A stretch of DNA of 64,000 nucleotides. Source: Rhodanobacter sp. Root480 (lineage in GTDB: Bacteria; Pseudomonadota; Gammaproteobacteria; Xanthomonadales; Rhodanobacteraceae). Positions 17,061-27,039 of this stretch are shown in pieces. The notes under the pieces are model-generated. The model did no database searches, was not told the origin of the DNA, and was given only the letters and a program-made list of their open reading frames with translations. Where the stretch lies: positions 820,755-884,754 of the forward strand of contig NZ_LMEX01000001.1 of NCBI RefSeq assembly GCF_001426645.1, in the 5' to 3' direction. Position 1 is the stretch's first letter; every line of letters begins with the position of its first letter. Made by a program: the position numbers and the translations under genes.

Positions 17061-17486
17061 CTAACGCACGCCAGCAAGCAACTGATCGACGACAGGGGCC
17101 ATCTTTGATTTCACGCCCTGCCACTTGGCCAGGGAGAGGCCACCCTTGCCCCTGAGGTGATATTCCGCTGATCCGATTTGCAGGCCGTCTTTCCACAAGT
17201 GGAGTTCGGCATGTGACAGATAAGGCGAGAAATCCCAGGAACGGAGCGCCGTGTAGGTCAACGTCACCGTGCACGAAGCGGCTTCGTTTTCGTTCACCAG
17301 CCTGGTTGGCAAGCCGTGCCGGCTGAAGCCTTCCCGCACGACGTCCACAAAGCCCTCAACAATCACCTTGGGATTGTTGACGATGCACACTTGGGTGCCC
17401 GGCGAGACCGAACGGGCCGGCTTCACCTTGACGGACGTGCAGCCGCCAACGGCGACAAGCGCCGCCAGAAAAATCATCTTCTTCAT
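17061..17486 (-). CDS. Sbal_3080 family lipoprotein
   Basis: 141 residues. Lipoprotein signal peptide MKKMIFLAALVAVGGC with the lipidated Cys at 16. Body features CIVNNPKVIVEGFVDVVREG, then LTYTALRSWDFSPYLSHAEL and the C-terminal GGLSLAKWQGVKSKMAPVVD match the Sbal_3080-type lipoprotein family as I remember it; no function is known. AGGGGGA lies 6 bases before the ATG at 17486. The open frame extends far upstream to 18734 antisense to the catalase gene, but signal peptide and Shine-Dalgarno fix the start. Confidence 0.85.
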   Translation of the reverse strand: MKKMIFLAALVAVGGCTSVKVKPARSVSPGTQVCIVNNPKVIVEGFVDVVREGFSRHGLPTRLVNENEAASCTVTLTYTALRSWDFSPYLSHAELHLWKDGLQIGSAEYHLRGKGGLSLAKWQGVKSKMAPVVDQLLAGVR

Positions 17487-17693
17487 GTTTTCCCCCTGTA
17501 AGCGCGTGACGATACACCTTGCAGCGCGACAACACTCTCCCTGCGGATGGCCCGCACCAAGGTGCATGTAACGAATCGCATGGGCTGAGCGAATACCCCT
17601 CACCAGCCGCGCCGCAGCCAGCGCCCTTCGCGCGGCCTTGCGACACGACAACGCCAGTAAATGACGTTCGCAGACATGCCCCTGGAGTCGAAC

Positions 17694-18776
17694 ATGCACG
17701 ATCCCACACCACCCAATACGCCGCCCCGCCGAATCGGCGCGTGGAGCCTGATCATCGGCATCGTCGTCATTGTCGCCATAGCGTTCGGCTACGTCGGCGG
17801 CTGGCTTGCACCGCATCGGCTCACGCCGAAAAAGCTGGTGAACCAGTTGCAGCACGACGCCGGTACGTTCGCCGGTTATCGCCGCAACCATGCGAAAGGC
17901 GTGTGCGTGGTCGGCCACTTCGACAGCAGCGGTCAGGCGCAGACGTATTCCGTCGCGCAGGTGTTCGCGCCGGGGCAACGCACGCCGGTGGTCGGGCGTT
18001 TCGCGATACCCAGCGGCAATCCGTATGCGCCGGATTCCAGCGTGCCGATCCGCAGCATGGCGCTGCGTTTCGCGCTGGCGAACGGGCAGCAGTGGCGTAC
18101 CGGAATGAACAGCATGCCGGTGTTCCCGGTCGCCACGCCCCAGGCGTTCTACGCGCAACTGCAGGCGAAGCAACCGGACCCGGTCACCGGCAAACCCGAC
18201 CCGGCGAAGATCGCCGCGTTTTTTGCGGCGCACCCAGAAACCGCCGCGTTCCGCGCCTGGGCGAAAACGGCCAGGCCATCGGCAAGCTTCGCTACGGAGA
18301 GCTACTGGAGCCTCAACGCTTTCGTGTTCGTCGACGCAGCCGGCCGACGCCAGCCGGTGCGCTGGCGCATGGTGCCCGAGGCGAGTGATGCCGGCGTCGC
18401 GAGGACGCCGGGCGGCGCGGATTACCTTGCCGCCGACCTCACCGAACGCCTCGCTCGCGGCCCGCAACGCTGGCAGTTGCAGGTGACCCTGGCCAATCCG
18501 GGCGACCCGACCAACGACGCGACAAAGACCTGGCCGGACGATCGCCGCACGATCGATGCCGGCACGCTGGTGCTGGAACGCAGCGCGCCGCAGGCCAGCG
18601 GCCCGTGCCGCGACATCAACTACGACCCGCTGGTGCTGCCGGCCGGCATCGAGGCTTCCGACGATCCGCTGTTGCCCGCCCGCTCCGCCGCGTACGCGGA
18701 CTCGTACCTGCGCCGTACCAGTGAGGAAGCCCACCTGCCCGGCACCACCGCGCCCAAGCCGGAGACGAGCCGATGA
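17694..18776 (+). CDS. Catalase family peroxidase (SrpA-type) with N-terminal membrane anchor
   Basis: 360 residues. An N-terminal hydrophobic segment (IGAWSLIIGIVVIVAIAFGYV, about 15-35, uncleaved or signal) precedes a small catalase-fold domain: YRRNHAKGVCVVGHFDSSGQ holds the distal His near residue 68, then VPIRSMALRFAL and the C-terminal YADSYLRR region with the likely proximal heme Tyr. These minicatalases act as heme peroxidases outside the cytoplasm. GGAG precedes the ATG at 17694. The stop overlaps the cytochrome b561 start by 4 bases, so electrons for the peroxidase may come from that membrane cytochrome. Confidence 0.88.
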   Translation: MHDPTPPNTPPRRIGAWSLIIGIVVIVAIAFGYVGGWLAPHRLTPKKLVNQLQHDAGTFAGYRRNHAKGVCVVGHFDSSGQAQTYSVAQVFAPGQRTPVVGRFAIPSGNPYAPDSSVPIRSMALRFALANGQQWRTGMNSMPVFPVATPQAFYAQLQAKQPDPVTGKPDPAKIAAFFAAHPETAAFRAWAKTARPSASFATESYWSLNAFVFVDAAGRRQPVRWRMVPEASDAGVARTPGGADYLAADLTERLARGPQRWQLQVTLANPGDPTNDATKTWPDDRRTIDAGTLVLERSAPQASGPCRDINYDPLVLPAGIEASDDPLLPARSAAYADSYLRRTSEEAHLPGTTAPKPETSR

Positions 18777-19387
18777 ACGCCACCCCCGACCGGTTCACGC
18801 TTGCCGCGCGTACCTTGCACTGGCTGATGGCGGTGATGATCGTGGCGATGCTGTTCATCGGCGTCGGCATGGTCGCCACCGTCTCCGCGCGGCACGAATG
18901 GCTGCTCGCCATCCACAAACCGCTCGGCATCGCGATCCTGCTGTTGGCGGTGATCCGGCTGGCGGTGCGCCTGCGCCATCCGCCACCGCCGCTACCGGCC
19001 GACCTGCCCGCGCTGCAGAAACTCGCGGCGCTGGCCTCGCACTGGCTGCTGTACTTTCTGATGCTGGCGATGCCGCTGATCGGCTGGGCGATGCTCTCGG
19101 CCGGCGGCTATCCGGTGATGCTGGGCGACTCGCTGCGACTGCCACCGATCTTCCCCACCAGCCCGGTCGCCTTCGCCGTGCTGCGCCACCTGCACACTGC
19201 GTTCGCGATGCTGCTGTTCCTCACCTTCCTGGCGCACATGGGAGCGGCGCTTTACCACGGACTGATCCGCCGCGACGGCGTATTCGCGTCGATGTTACCC
19301 GCGGCGTCACCGCGGGTGGATGGTGATGGCGAGGAAGTCGATGCCGACAACGCTGGTCGTCTTTCCGCCGCCCCGCAAGACGACTGA
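18773..19387 (+). CDS. Cytochrome b561 family membrane protein
   Basis: 204 residues with four membrane helices. Heme-ligand histidines occur in the expected places: LHWLMAVMIVAMLF (helix 1), HEWLLAIHKPLGIAILLL (helix 2), ASHWLLYFLMLAMPLIGW (helix 3) and LRHLHTAFAMLLFLTFLAHM (helix 4). The acidic C-terminal tail ends DADNAGRLSAAPQDD. ATGA overlap with the catalase gene indicates translational coupling and a shared job: quinol-to-peroxidase electron transfer is inferred. A diverged copy of this 3' end lies 0.6 kb downstream. Confidence 0.93.
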   Translation: MNATPDRFTLAARTLHWLMAVMIVAMLFIGVGMVATVSARHEWLLAIHKPLGIAILLLAVIRLAVRLRHPPPPLPADLPALQKLAALASHWLLYFLMLAMPLIGWAMLSAGGYPVMLGDSLRLPPIFPTSPVAFAVLRHLHTAFAMLLFLTFLAHMGAALYHGLIRRDGVFASMLPAASPRVDGDGEEVDADNAGRLSAAPQDD

Positions 19388-19442
19388 GGAAAAGAAGGCT
19401 GGGGCTAGCTGGGCCACTTCACTCTGACGCCAGTTTTCCCCG

Positions 19443-19465
19443 CCTTCCCTTCCAAATCGGGAAGG
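19443..19465. terminator. Hairpin between cytochrome b561 and the yceI remnant
   Basis: CCTTCCC / GGGAAGG, 7-bp perfect stem with 9-base loop, 56 bases after the cytochrome stop and directly before the remnant stop codon on the other strand. Confidence 0.45.
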
Positions 19466-19467
19466 TG

Positions 19468-19687
19468 TCATTTGTCCTGAACTGCTTCGACCTGAATGCG
19501 GAGGGCAACTTTCATATCCATCCCGAACGACTTGCCGCCATCAAGTCCGAATTCGTCTCGCTCGAACGTGCCCAGCGCATCGGCACCGCAACGCAGCCGT
19601 GGCTTCAGCATGAAATCAGGGACACATTTGAACCTGTCGATGGTGAGGGTCAGCGGCCTGGTCACCCCGCGCATCGTCAATGCACCA
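19468..19687 (-). pseudogene. YceI-family gene remnant, 3' part only
   Basis: About 73 codons remain, reading GALTMRGVTRPLTLTIDRF, then DFMLKPRLRCGADALGTFER and DEFGLDGGKSFGMDMKVALR. This is the C-terminal half of a YceI lipocalin-like periplasmic protein (usual length about 190 residues), including the LT(M/I)xGVTxP hallmark. The 5' half and signal peptide are missing: homology stops exactly where a 67-bp hairpin element begins at 19688. It sits downstream of a cytochrome b561 gene, the normal neighbour of yceI in many proteobacteria, so the pair was probably once intact. Confidence 0.8.
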
Positions 19688-19754
19688 AAAACAGGGGTCA
19701 GAGTCGACTTTCTCTCGAGCAAACTCCAAAAAAATGCACTCTGACCCATGTTTT
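19688..19754. repeat. 67-bp hairpin element, copy 1
   Basis: Terminal inverted repeats AAAACAGGGGTCAGAGT and ACTCTGACCCATGTTTT (one mismatch) enclose about 33 bases. It abuts the truncated yceI. The GGGTCAGAGT ends resemble sequences bordering REP-associated IS200-like transposases; that link is from memory. Confidence 0.75.
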
Positions 19755-19868
19755 TTTTAATCGAGCTAATGAGCGGATCTAACCCGGCTGGTCTTCACGC
19801 AACCAAGTCAAGTACCTATTTAGCTTGATGCTGCTTGCCTGGCATGAAGCTTTGCCACAAAAACAACA

Positions 19869-19934
19869 AAAACAGGGGTCAGAGTCGACTTTCCTCGAGC
19901 AAGCTCCAAGAAAGTGCACTCTGACCCCTGTTTT
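19869..19934. repeat. 66-bp hairpin element, copy 2
   Basis: Same orientation as copy 1, 115 bases further on. Perfect 17-bp terminal inverted repeats AAAACAGGGGTCAGAGT / ACTCTGACCCCTGTTTT. The interior differs from copy 1 at a few bases. The AT-rich spacer 19755-19868 between copies has no gene I can support. Confidence 0.75.
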
Positions 19935-19973
19935 GCATCAAAAGTGAGCCTGAGCCCTTATCGCGACCTATCG

Positions 19974-20073
19974 TTTAACTTCCTCCATCCCGGTTTCACC
20001 CGCACCGACGCATGACGAGGAAACCGATGCCGACGATGCGGATCATCTTTCCACTGCCCCTCAAAACGACTGA
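19974..20073 (+). pseudogene. Diverged duplicate of the cytochrome b561 3' end
   Basis: One frame reads SSIPVSPAPTHDEETDAD then DADHLSTAPQND and stops at 20073; it aligns with the tail of the cytochrome b561 protein (SMLPAASPRVDGDGEEVDAD, NAGRLSAAPQDD, stop at 19387). About 33 codons are recognisable; nothing upstream of 19974 matches. This is a relic of a second allele or duplicated gene end. Confidence 0.7.
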
Positions 20074-20111
20074 CGAGGCACGAAAGCAGTCTTAAACAAA
20101 ATATTCCCTCA

Positions 20112-20480
20112 TCATTTTTCGATGACCGCGCTACGTCGATATTTTCCAATAGGAAGTACGACTGACAATGGCGAATTATCAGTGCGGTCATCCGGGTAGC
20201 AATCTTCAGGCACAACGCATTCGAAAGTCAGGCTATCAGCGGGAAGTGAGTGAATTTTAGGATTTCCCGTCAAGCCATCAGCAAGCGATCTCATGCGGCG
20301 ATTACACTGAGCGACGTTTTCGAATAGATCCACAGAAGTTACGTTCGATGCCGCCATGTCCGCCACTCCACGCTTATTGCTCATTAAAGTTATTCCGGTC
20401 ACGCAATCACTGCCGAAAGCGAATCCCGCTTGAGCAAAAATCGCAATAACTATCAGGCGAAAAGTAGAACGCATAATCAT
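20112..20480 (-). CDS. Small exported protein of unknown function
   Basis: 122 residues. Probable signal peptide RSTFRLIVIAIFAQAGFAFG followed by SDCVTGITLMSNKRG. The mature part has five or so cysteines (SDC, QC, EC, DC) and acidic segments; no family was recognised. Two ATGs six bases apart (20480, 20474) are possible starts; no strong Shine-Dalgarno is visible. Base composition is visibly less GC-rich than the surroundings, in line with an acquired patch, and the gene lies between two copies of a 24-bp direct repeat. Confidence 0.5.
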   Translation of the reverse strand: MIMRSTFRLIVIAIFAQAGFAFGSDCVTGITLMSNKRGVADMAASNVTSVDLFENVAQCNRRMRSLADGLTGNPKIHSLPADSLTFECVVPEDCYPDDRTDNSPLSVVLPIGKYRRSAVIEK

Positions 20481-20666
20481 GCCATACACCAAAAATTCTG
20501 ATACGAAATTAGTCGTTTGGCGCCCGCCAGGCGGCCTCGACAAGTAGGTTCAACGATTCCATCTTCTGCTCCCGGATCACACGTAACGATACGCGATTGT
20601 CGTCGGGCAACACTTCTGGAGAACGGCAAGGAGGGTGCTAAAACGCAAACGTCGCACATGGAGTCA

Positions 20667-20690
20667 TTTAACTTCCTCCGTCCGGGTTTC
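20667..20690. repeat. 24-bp imperfect direct repeat (second copy of 19974-19997)
   Basis: TTTAACTTCCTCC-R-TCC-S-GGTTTC occurs at 19974-19997 and 20667-20690 in the same orientation (two mismatches), bracketing the small exported-protein gene. The first copy lies at the start of the duplicated cytochrome tail. No other content was seen in 20481-20727. Confidence 0.6.
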
Positions 20691-20727
20691 CGCTCGGTTT
20701 CCCAGACCCACTTTCCGCTGCTTTCTT

Positions 20728-22026
20728 CTATGCTTTGCCAAGTCCAAATATGGACTGAAGCTTTACCCACGTCTTTATTATTCCATTCGATTCTAATTGG
20801 GACAAGAGATCATCCGTCGGAGAAGCCGAATCTTTTGCAGCATGCTCATACAATCTAACGGGGTTGTCTCCGAAGTTAGTAATTGTTGTCTTGAGAAGAT
20901 CTGACATAAGAGCGTCATCGTTGGAATCTTTCACTTCATTCCGATAGCTTTCAAAGGCGAGCGCAGTGGCAGCCTTATACTCATAGTCCTCTTGAATCCT
21001 GCTTAGACGGCCAAGCTGCTTCGCGGCGTACCAGCCCAACCAAATCATCGGAGCAGCCAGTGCTACTCGCCTCAAAAGAGCAACCAGCAGCGCTTCATAG
21101 GTTAACGCCTCCAACGTCAGGGCAAACCATATCGCAGTGAGCGCCAGCCCGCTTACAGCAGCCGCGAATACTATCAGCCAGATAATTCGTTCTCGAAAAA
21201 TTCCTGTGGCTCGCTCACTAAATGCTTTTGCAAGTCCTTGCCGGCGTACGTCAACAAGCGTCTTCCTCAGACTCTGCATCGCTTCTGTGGTTTCAAGCTT
21301 TGCTGCCGCCACCTCTTCAGTTAACTCGTCGATTCTTTGATCAAATTCACCGGCTTTTGTTTCTGCGCGGGACCGAAATCCAACAACATCGGTGTGCAAC
21401 GTTTCAACTTCAGCGCGTCGCTCGCTTATCGCCTTGTGGGATTCATTAATCTCCGTCCTGAGAGTGTTTAACTTCTCGGACGCAGCCGAAATTTCCGTCA
21501 GCGTGTCATTCGCTTGTTTCGTCGATTGAGCAAGCTTTTCTGAAGTGTTTGCGGCAACCTCAGACTGTCGCTCTATCTCCTTCGCACGATCTCCTGCCTT
21601 AAGCACAGCAGCCAACTCTTCGACGCCTCGAAGCTCAAGTTCTTTACCTAATGTTCGAGCGGCTCCAGCTCGACGATCGGAGATCACCGCCATCATCTGA
21701 CCGACGTCGACCACTCGTCGAACAAATTCAGTTGAATTTAGAAGCCAGTTGACCCCATTACTTGGAGCTTGCGCCGCGAACCCATGCGCTTCAATTACCT
21801 GCTTGGACAGCACAGCATCTGCCAATTCTGCTTGGACGGTTTCCATCCACTTGCTTTTATCAAGCTTTTCTAATCTAGCCCTCCAATCGTTGAATACTTC
21901 TTCAAAAGACTGGTAGCTAAGCCCTTCAAATCCAGCGATACCAGTCGCGAAGTCGCCGGACCTCTGACTTTTCAAAGCCGACCATTGGGTCTCCAGCTTT
22001 GTCAACGCATCTAGTGTTCTACGCAT
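20728..22026 (-). CDS. Coiled-coil membrane protein of unknown function
   Basis: 432 residues. The N-terminal ~130 residues look globular and helical (SYQSFEEVFNDWRARLEKLD, SDRRAGAARTLGKELELRG). A long coiled coil runs from about 140 to 265. Two adjacent hydrophobic segments follow at about 280-305 (IIWLIVFAAAVSGLALTAIW) and 312-335. The C-terminal ~90 residues are charged (SYRNEVKDSNDDALMSDLL). No known family recognised. AGGGGAGGGA before the ATG at 22026 is an unusually strong ribosome site. Codon use is less GC-biased than neighbours, suggesting recent acquisition. Inferred topology: both ends cytoplasmic, two-helix hairpin in the membrane. Confidence 0.8.
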   Translation of the reverse strand: MRRTLDALTKLETQWSALKSQRSGDFATGIAGFEGLSYQSFEEVFNDWRARLEKLDKSKWMETVQAELADAVLSKQVIEAHGFAAQAPSNGVNWLLNSTEFVRRVVDVGQMMAVISDRRAGAARTLGKELELRGVEELAAVLKAGDRAKEIERQSEVAANTSEKLAQSTKQANDTLTEISAASEKLNTLRTEINESHKAISERRAEVETLHTDVVGFRSRAETKAGEFDQRIDELTEEVAAAKLETTEAMQSLRKTLVDVRRQGLAKAFSERATGIFRERIIWLIVFAAAVSGLALTAIWFALTLEALTYEALLVALLRRVALAAPMIWLGWYAAKQLGRLSRIQEDYEYKAATALAFESYRNEVKDSNDDALMSDLLKTTITNFGDNPVRLYEHAAKDSASPTDDLLSQLESNGIIKTWVKLQSIFGLGKA

Positions 22027-22113
22027 GTGGTCCCTCCCCTAATTCAACTCCATCTTCAGGCAACGCCATGAGTTAGAAAGGCGCGGACTCATTCTCTGGA
22101 TCACGTTTGCCAC

Positions 22114-23784
<1,671 letters not shown>

Positions 23785-23921
23785 CGATGGGCCTCCGTAC
23801 GAAGACGATGGAGTATAGGTCACGCGCTGAAGCACGAGCCGCCGCCGCGAGCGTGCGCGGACGTGAATCGACGGTCACCTGGTGCTATGTACACTCGGGC
23901 GCCTCATTGGAGAACCCGGAC

Positions 23922-24656
23922 ATGCCCACGGTGACGCAATTGGCGGACGAACTGCGCATCGCGAACGAAGCGTTGGCGACGGCGAACAGGAAACTGGCCG
24001 ACGCCGACGCGCGACACAAGACCATGATCGGCGAACTCAACCACCGCGTGCGCAACATGCTGGCGGTGGTCAGCGCCGTGGCAAACCAGACCCTGGCGAA
24101 AGCGGTCGATGAGAACGTGCTGGACGCGTTCCAGGACCGGCTGCAGGCCATGGCGCGCATCTACAAGCTGCTGACGGAAGCGGGCTGGTCGCATCTGCCG
24201 TTCCAGGAGCTGGTGCGCGAAACGCTGGCCGCAAACGTCGATCCATCGCGGTTCTCGCTGGACGGGCCACCGTTGAACCTCGCCCCGCGCGAGGCGTTGG
24301 CGCTGGGCATGGTCATCCACGAGCTGGCAGCGAACGCGCTGAAACACGGTGCGCTGTCCACCGCGAACGGGCATGTGGAGGTGTGTTGGGAAAACCCCGC
24401 CGACCGGGCCGATGCCATCGACATCCGCTGGGCGGAATCCGGCGGCCCGCCCGTGGTCGAGCCGCAACATCGGGGCTTCGGCATGCTGATGGTGGAGCGC
24501 CAGCTGGCGTACGAGCTGCAGGGTCACAGCACTGTCACCTATGCCCATGGAGGATTGCGGGCCACGCTGCACCTGCCCCCACAGCAGGCGCCCCAGGAGC
24601 ATGAGCATGAACGCGGCACATCCCGATGGCCAGGTCGTCATGGTGGTGGAGGATGA
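23922..24656 (+). CDS. HWE/HisKA_2 family histidine kinase without sensor domain
   Basis: 244 residues. A short N-terminal coiled coil (ELRIANEALATANRKLADAD) leads straight to the phosphoacceptor motif GELNHRVRNMLAVV with His41; then the HWE-type ATPase with N-box HELAANALKHGAL near 127-139 and GFGMLMVERQL as the glycine box. There is no sensory or membrane region, so input must come from a partner protein. Its 3' end overlaps the next gene, a stand-alone receiver, by 50 bases, and a second receiver follows. GGAGA precedes the ATG at 23922. Confidence 0.88.
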   Translation: MPTVTQLADELRIANEALATANRKLADADARHKTMIGELNHRVRNMLAVVSAVANQTLAKAVDENVLDAFQDRLQAMARIYKLLTEAGWSHLPFQELVRETLAANVDPSRFSLDGPPLNLAPREALALGMVIHELAANALKHGALSTANGHVEVCWENPADRADAIDIRWAESGGPPVVEPQHRGFGMLMVERQLAYELQGHSTVTYAHGGLRATLHLPPQQAPQEHEHERGTSRWPGRHGGGG

Positions 24657-24996
24657 ACTGCTGGTTGCCGCCACTCTCGAAGCCGCACTGGAAGATGGCG
24701 GCTATCACGTGCTGGGGCCGGTCGCGACCGTACCAGCGGCGATCGGCCTGCTGCGGACGTCACAGCCGGACGTGGCGCTGATCGATTACCGGCTGGCAAC
24801 AACCACCACCGAAACGCTGTTGCCCTCGCTGAAATCGCGGCACATACCGGTTTGCGTGCTGACCGGCTACGGCGCCGGTCAGCTTCCGGCCGCGTACGCC
24901 GGGTTGACGGTGCTGGAAAAGCCCTTCCGCATCAAGACGTTGATGGCGACCCTGAGCCAGATCGGTTCCGACAACGGCCCACACGCTGCAACATGA
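24607..24996 (+). CDS. Stand-alone response regulator receiver domain
   Basis: 129 residues, one receiver only. Acidic pocket Glu15-Asp16 in VVEDE, phosphoacceptor Asp60 in LIDYRL, Thr in LTGYG and the conserved Lys in LEKPF. No DNA-binding or enzymatic output. Overlap with the kinase gene supports direct phosphotransfer between the two. The ATG at 24607 has AGGAGC at a better distance than the in-frame ATG at 24601. Confidence 0.9.
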   Translation: MNAAHPDGQVVMVVEDELLVAATLEAALEDGGYHVLGPVATVPAAIGLLRTSQPDVALIDYRLATTTTETLLPSLKSRHIPVCVLTGYGAGQLPAAYAGLTVLEKPFRIKTLMATLSQIGSDNGPHAAT

Positions 24997-25076
24997 TTGC
25001 GCTGGCAGAGCGCTCCCCGGCTGCGTATGCTGGTCATCGGGGACACCGATGAAACCGGCACGGCAGGAGTGCACTT

Positions 25077-25472
25077 ATGGACATCGCAGGATTGCGAGTG
25101 ATGGTGTTCGAGGATGATTTTCTCCTCGCCGGGACGCTAGCGGACGTACTCGGCCGATTGGGCTGCACGGTCGTCCGCTGCATTGCTGCACTTGATCAGG
25201 CCATGGAAGCGGCGCGCACGGAAAACTGCGATTTCGCGGTGGTCGACCTGCAACTGCAAGGCGTGATGGCCTACCCGCTGCTGGACTGCCTGGCGCAACG
25301 CGGCATCCCCTGCATCATCGCCAGCTGTCAATCGCGCCAGGACATCCCACCCCGTTACATGTCGATGCCGGCGATCTCCAAGCCGTATACGACGCGCGAA
25401 CTGCGACGCGCGATCGACGTCGCCTGCGGCGCCCAATCCGTGCGCGAATCCTCGGGCGATTCACAGGGCTGA
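25077..25472 (+). CDS. Second stand-alone receiver domain
   Basis: 131 residues. Pocket residues Glu12-Asp13-Asp14 in VFEDDF, phosphoacceptor Asp57 in VVDLQL, Lys102 in SKPYTTRELR. The loop that normally carries Thr/Ser reads IIASCQ, so a Ser is present. No output domain. Lies 80 bases after the first receiver in the same direction, so the HWE kinase may feed two competing receivers. GGAG precedes the ATG. Confidence 0.9.
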   Translation: MDIAGLRVMVFEDDFLLAGTLADVLGRLGCTVVRCIAALDQAMEAARTENCDFAVVDLQLQGVMAYPLLDCLAQRGIPCIIASCQSRQDIPPRYMSMPAISKPYTTRELRRAIDVACGAQSVRESSGDSQG

Positions 25473-25536
25473 ATCGTGATGCATTGATGTCCGAAAACGG
25501 CGAGTTCGCGCCGCAGCGCGGTGCTAGCCTGCGCAC

Positions 25537-27039
25537 ATGGACATCACTTCATCCCTGCCCGACCCGCATATCTGCGAACAGGCCCGGCTCAGCCGCGACG
25601 CGCGTTTCGACGGGCTGTTTTTCACCGCGGTCAGCAGCACCGGCATCTATTGCCGGCCCGTATGCCCGGCACCCGTGCCGAAGCGGGCGAACGTGCGTTA
25701 CTACGCGAATGCAGCCGCCGCCGAAGCGGCCGGGTTCCGCCCCTGCCTGCGCTGCCGGCCGGAGCTTTCGCCGGGCAACGATCAATGGCAGCGCGGCGAC
25801 CACGTGGTGGCGCGTGCGCTGAAGCTGATCGAAAGCGGTGCGCTGGAGGAAAGCTCGCTGCCGCAACTGGCCACCCACGTCGGCGTCGGGGCGCGCCAGT
25901 TGCGGCGGCTGTTCGTGGAGCGCGTTGGTGCGCCGCCGATCAGCGTGCACACCACGCGACGACTGTTGTTCGCGAAACAATTGCTGACGGAAACCGCGTT
26001 GCCGGTGACCGAGGTGGCGCTGGCGTCGGGATTCCGCAGCCTGCGCCGTTTCAACGCGGCGTTCGCCCAGGCGAACCGCATCGCGCCACGCGAACTGCGC
26101 CGCCACCCGCGCGCGGCCGCCGACGATGCGCTGGTGCTGCGGCTGGGCTACCGGCCGCCCTACGATTTCGGTGAGCTGCTGGCATTCCTGCGCACGCGCG
26201 CCATGCCCGGCGTGGAGCGCGTGGATGACGTCAGCTATGCGCGCGTGTTCGGCCCCGCCGACGCGCCGGGCTGGCTACGGCTCAGTGCATGGCCCGGCGA
26301 GCATGCGCTGCGGCTGCAATTGCATTGCCCGCAATCGAGCCAGTTGCTCGGCGTGGTGACCACGCTGCGACGGATGTTCGACCTGGACGCGAATCCGCAG
26401 GCCATCGCCGATACGTTCCGCGACGACGCCATCCTCGGTCCGCTGCTGACACGCCGGCCGGGCCTGCGCCTGCCCGGCGGCTGGGACGGTTTCGAGATAG
26501 CGGTGCGCGCGATCCTGGGCCAGCAGATCAGCGTGGCGGCGGCGCGCACGCTGGCCACACGCATCGTGCAGCGCTGGGGCCAGCCCCTGGCCGAGGCGCC
26601 GATGCCGGGGCTGGAGCGATTGTTCCCCACAGCGGAAGTGCTGGCGCAGGCGGAACTGCGCGAAGTCGGCCTCACCACCGCGCGCGCCGCCACCGTGCGT
26701 GGCATGGCGCAGGCCTTGCTGGACGGACGCGTGGACTTTCGCGCGGATCAGTCGCTGGATGAATTCGTCGCCCGCTGGGTCGCCCTGCCCGGCATCGGCG
26801 AATGGACGGCGCACTACATGGCCATGCGCGCATTGAGCGAACCGGACGCGTTCCCCGCTGCCGACCTGATCCTGCGCCGCGTCGCCACCACCGACCCGAC
26901 CCCGCTGAGCACGAAAGCGCTCAGCCAGCGCGCCGAAGCGTGGCGGCCCTGGCGCGCGTACACCGTGATCCACCTGTGGCGTGGCACGGCGGATGCACCG
27001 CCCGCGCCGCGTTCGAAGAAACCGGAGAAGACCCCATGA
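25537..27039 (+). CDS. Ada-AlkA fusion: methyl-sensing AraC-type regulator with DNA-3-methyladenine glycosylase II
   Basis: 500 residues. Domains: Ada N-terminal zinc domain (about 10-80) with Cys39, Cys43, Cys70 and Cys73, where Cys39 matches Ada Cys38, which accepts methyl from phosphotriesters; AraC-type helix-turn-helix (about 85-195); AlkA N-terminal domain (about 205-310); HhH-GPD glycosylase (about 325-475) with [16 protein letters not shown] and catalytic Asp443 in PAADL. It combines damage sensing, transcription control and base excision. ATGA overlap couples it to ogt, so the two proteins together replace Ada plus AlkA. Confidence 0.95.
   Translation: MDITSSLPDPHICEQARLSRDARFDGLFFTAVSSTGIYCRPVCPAPVPKRANVRYYANAAAAEAAGFRPCLRCRPELSPGNDQWQRGDHVVARALKLIESGALEESSLPQLATHVGVGARQLRRLFVERVGAPPISVHTTRRLLFAKQLLTETALPVTEVALASGFRSLRRFNAAFAQANRIAPRELRRHPRAAADDALVLRLGYRPPYDFGELLAFLRTRAMPGVERVDDVSYARVFGPADAPGWLRLSAWPGEHALRLQLHCPQSSQLLGVVTTLRRMFDLDANPQAIADTFRDDAILGPLLTRRPGLRLPGGWDGFEIAVRAILGQQISVAAARTLATRIVQRWGQPLAEAPMPGLERLFPTAEVLAQAELREVGLTTARAATVRGMAQALLDGRVDFRADQSLDEFVARWVALPGIGEWTAHYMAMRALSEPDAFPAADLILRRVATTDPTPLSTKALSQRAEAWRPWRAYTVIHLWRGTADAPPAPRSKKPEKTP

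Noticed and set aside
19688-19934. Possible CRISPR-like repeats
   Set aside because: Only two copies, each palindromic throughout with terminal inverted repeats; no spacers or cas genes.
20517-20858. 113-codon plus-strand frame in the accessory patch
   Set aside because: No ribosome site or family; overlaps the end of the coiled-coil protein gene on the other strand.
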